DNA of 64,000 bases from Candidatus Lernaella stagnicola (GTDB lineage Bacteria; Lernaellota; Lernaellaia; Lernaellales; Lernaellaceae), in the NCBI GenBank assembly GCA_030765525.1, contig JAVCCK010000008.1:154942-218941 (forward strand). The letters are read 5' to 3'. Of the stretch, positions 62,382 through 64,000 are shown in pieces (position 1 is the stretch's first letter; the number at the start of each line of letters is the position of its first letter). The translations under genes were made by a program, and so were the position numbers. The notes beneath the pieces are model-generated. The model saw only the letters and a program-made list of their open reading frames with translations. It did no database searches and was not told where the DNA came from.

Positions 62382-63962
62382 ATGTATCTGTGGCGGAGTC
62401 GGCCAACACATCGGATTACAAGTCCTTTTCGGCGCAACCAAGGGTGCATCCCTTTGTCACAAGACGATAATACGCCTACATTAGGCAAAAAGACAGAGGA
62501 AAAGTCCGGTGTTGTTGACAACACACCGATACCCTTCCTCTGCTCACACCGGCATGTCGGCCTCGATGGTCGGGTGTCCGCGATGTCCGTCGATACGATG
62601 AGCATTTGTGATAACGACCGCCACTTGAACCCCGACGATACAACCTCTATCCAACAGGGCCCGATCCCGCACAACCGGCTCCATGAACAGGATGGATGGC
62701 ATTCACGCAACATCGGAAAGCCGAATTGGGTCACTGGCAAACAGGGAAAAGTCTACTACAACACAAAGGGCATGGCGGTCAGATGCACGTATTACAAAGA
62801 AGGCAAACTAGATGGCGTAAACCTTTGCTCGTTTGAAGTACCTCGAATTCTTTCAGGTACGCCGTTCAACTGGCTCCCCACCGACCCTTACGACTTGCTC
62901 GACCTACCGGATCGCCTAGAACCCCATTTGGCCGTATTACGCAATACAGAGATTCTTGAATACGGTACGGTCAGCAGATTCGACTTCAATGTTCAGGTGC
63001 TGATTAAAAGCGAGCGTGAGTCCCAACGGGTCATCCGGTTTCTCGATGATCTCCGGCAGTATCGTGGTTATAGGGACTGTTCGATTCCAAAGAAGAAAGC
63101 CCTCCCGCTTCCCCTGCAAGGAGCGAAAAGAACCGGCATCGGTATGGTTTCAACCCATCGGCCAAATCCAAACCGGAAAAAGGAAGCGAAGGACTTTTGG
63201 TCAATCGTTGCGTACCGTTTAGATAAAAAACCGGACGACGACTGGGTGGAGCGCCAGACCCTCTGCACGCGGGTCATGAGGTTGGAATTCCGATCCTTAG
63301 GTGGGGCAACAGTCGCAAAATTCCTGCCCGTCGGGATGCGCCGAACGCTGAAAAATGTCATTCACCATTTCGACTTTTTCGTCGCGGCCAACTGGTTCCT
63401 GGAAGAAAAACTCGGCATTCATAACGTGGCCGATCCTTCGTTTTCGGACGACGAGATCATCAAGTATTCAGATCATCAGGAATCGATCAAGAAGCGTCTT
63501 CAGACGCTGTTGACCGCTTGCAGAAAGACCAGTTTTCCCGAATTGCAACAGAATTTGCCCACCGTTTACGCCAATAACCCAGAAATGCTTGACGCCGACC
63601 TTCGGCGTTTGGACGTCTTGGGCATCTTGCCATACTCTGATGACCGTGAGATCGCCGTCATGCTGCGCGAGGCGATTTTCGGCGCGGCTCTACGGTTCCA
63701 GCAGGACATCGAGGCGGCTCGTCGATCATACGCCGAGGCTCGGATGTACACGGTAGCTGAGGTCGCGCAACAGACCGATACACAAAACGGCTGTTGCCGC
63801 CGACACGTCTACCGGTATCGTCTGTGGGCGTGGATCACGCCCGTATCACTCCCCGTCAGGATATGCCTCATCTGCGCCGACGGGGAGGAGCGACGTACGA
63901 CAACGATGGACGGCAGTTCGTCCCAAAGTCGTGCACCGCCGCCCGTGCCAGTGACGTCATAG
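62382..63962 (+). CDS. Replication-initiator-like protein (phage/plasmid gene II/X-type, tentative)
   Basis: Up to 526 residues. The central region reads CSFEVPRILSGTPFNWLP, then EYGTVSRFDFNVQVLIKSERESQRVIRFLDDL and TLCTRVMRLEFRSLG, a pattern reminiscent of filamentous-phage gene II/X-like rolling-circle replication proteins. The match is loose and catalytic Tyr/His motifs are not evident. The first 67 residues look non-coding, so the true start may be an ATG near 62583. The last 75 residues (after AEVAQQTDTQNG) are basic, Trp/Arg-rich and poorly folded, perhaps frameshifted; a HTH-like AEVAQQ lies there. Confidence 0.35.
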   Translation: MYLWRSRPTHRITSPFRRNQGCIPLSQDDNTPTLGKKTEEKSGVVDNTPIPFLCSHRHVGLDGRVSAMSVDTMSICDNDRHLNPDDTTSIQQGPIPHNRLHEQDGWHSRNIGKPNWVTGKQGKVYYNTKGMAVRCTYYKEGKLDGVNLCSFEVPRILSGTPFNWLPTDPYDLLDLPDRLEPHLAVLRNTEILEYGTVSRFDFNVQVLIKSERESQRVIRFLDDLRQYRGYRDCSIPKKKALPLPLQGAKRTGIGMVSTHRPNPNRKKEAKDFWSIVAYRLDKKPDDDWVERQTLCTRVMRLEFRSLGGATVAKFLPVGMRRTLKNVIHHFDFFVAANWFLEEKLGIHNVADPSFSDDEIIKYSDHQESIKKRLQTLLTACRKTSFPELQQNLPTVYANNPEMLDADLRRLDVLGILPYSDDREIAVMLREAIFGAALRFQQDIEAARRSYAEARMYTVAEVAQQTDTQNGCCRRHVYRYRLWAWITPVSLPVRICLICADGEERRTTTMDGSSSQSRAPPPVPVTS

Positions 63963-64000
63963 CGCCTCGCAGGGCGACGTCATCGCAAAAGGGCTAAGGC

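Larger units (their letters stand above)
60285..64000. mobile_element. Left part of a tRNA-Pro-integrated element (right end outside window)
   Basis: Directly after the tRNA 3' end come a minus-strand tyrosine recombinase, two small excisionase-like HTH genes and a replication-protein-like gene, with strong inverted repeats. The DNA reads less GC-rich than the chromosome left of it, with rarer codons. The integrase is oriented toward the tRNA, the common island layout. The other attachment site would be a copy of the tRNA 3' end, which must lie beyond position 64000. Confidence 0.75.

Noticed and set aside
1..64000. CRISPR arrays, rRNA genes and insertion sequences
   Set aside because: No regularly spaced direct repeats, no rRNA-like segments and no transposase were seen.

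Overview
The window is GC-rich, densely coded chromosomal DNA from a didermic (Gram-negative-type) bacterium. Lipoprotein signal peptides, OmpA-type and beta-barrel outer-membrane proteins, an LPS heptose adenylyltransferase and a type IV pilus retraction ATPase all point to an outer membrane. Aspartate-rich linkers beside anchor cysteines, thrombospondin-type-3 (TSP3) calcium repeats on OmpA proteins, System II cytochrome c maturation (ResB/CcsA) and B12-dependent MetH recall the former Deltaproteobacteria or a related candidate phylum. That placement is inference; there is no rRNA here to test it.

Layout. 1-6.4 kb (minus): an envelope operon (small lipoprotein, OmpA/TSP3 lipoprotein, secreted helical protein, zinc-ribbon/Yip1 protein, ATPase-dead PilB/GspE-like protein, PilT). 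6.5-8.4 kb: tyrS and a phosphoribosyltransferase-like gene. 8.6-13.6 kb (minus): thiamine operon thiC-thiF-thiS-thiG-thiH-thiE behind a TPP riboswitch and intrinsic terminator. 13.7-19.3 kb (minus): xseA, a TlpA-like thioredoxin, a DsbD-like reductase and two small envelope proteins. 19.4-23.7 kb (plus): resB, ccsA, engB and an SGNH-like protein. 23.7-26.3 kb (minus): three sulfur-transfer or adenylation enzymes (LarE, MnmA, MoeB/ThiF-like). 26.4-30.1 kb: two convergent secreted proteins with Asp-rich tethers. 30.2-38.4 kb: cobalamin and one-carbon metabolism (cobalamin adenosyltransferase, homocysteine methyltransferase/MTHFR fusion, MetH) with a rubredoxin, a frameshifted DMT transporter and a plus-strand alpha/beta hydrolase. 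38.5-40.6 kb: tandem paralogous outer-membrane proteins behind a sigma-54-like promoter. 41-44.7 kb: oligoendopeptidase, small membrane protein, flavodoxin and a TetR regulator. 44.7-47.2 kb: iscS-iscR-iscU behind a strong promoter that overlaps an IscR type-1-like palindrome. 47.2-50.2 kb (minus): a second small-lipoprotein/OmpA-TSP3 pair with an LPS heptose gene, then a PorV/FadL-like barrel. 50.4-60.2 kb (plus): galU-priA, a GGDEF response regulator and histidine kinase, then def-fmt-rsmB-rpe. 60.2 kb: tRNA-Pro(CGG). From there to the right edge lies the start of an integrated element (integrase, two small HTH proteins, a replication-protein-like gene, strong inverted repeats).

Most core genes are conventional. 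The least ordinary items are the IscU protein with a double zinc ribbon fused at its C-terminus, the PilB-like protein with an eroded Walker A next to pilT, the duplicated OmpA/TSP3 modules, the two proteins with Asp-rich tethers placed next to terminal cysteines at opposite ends, an intrinsic terminator inside the 5' end of an ORF, and the tRNA-Pro element with its overlapping HTH and integrase genes and twin hairpins.
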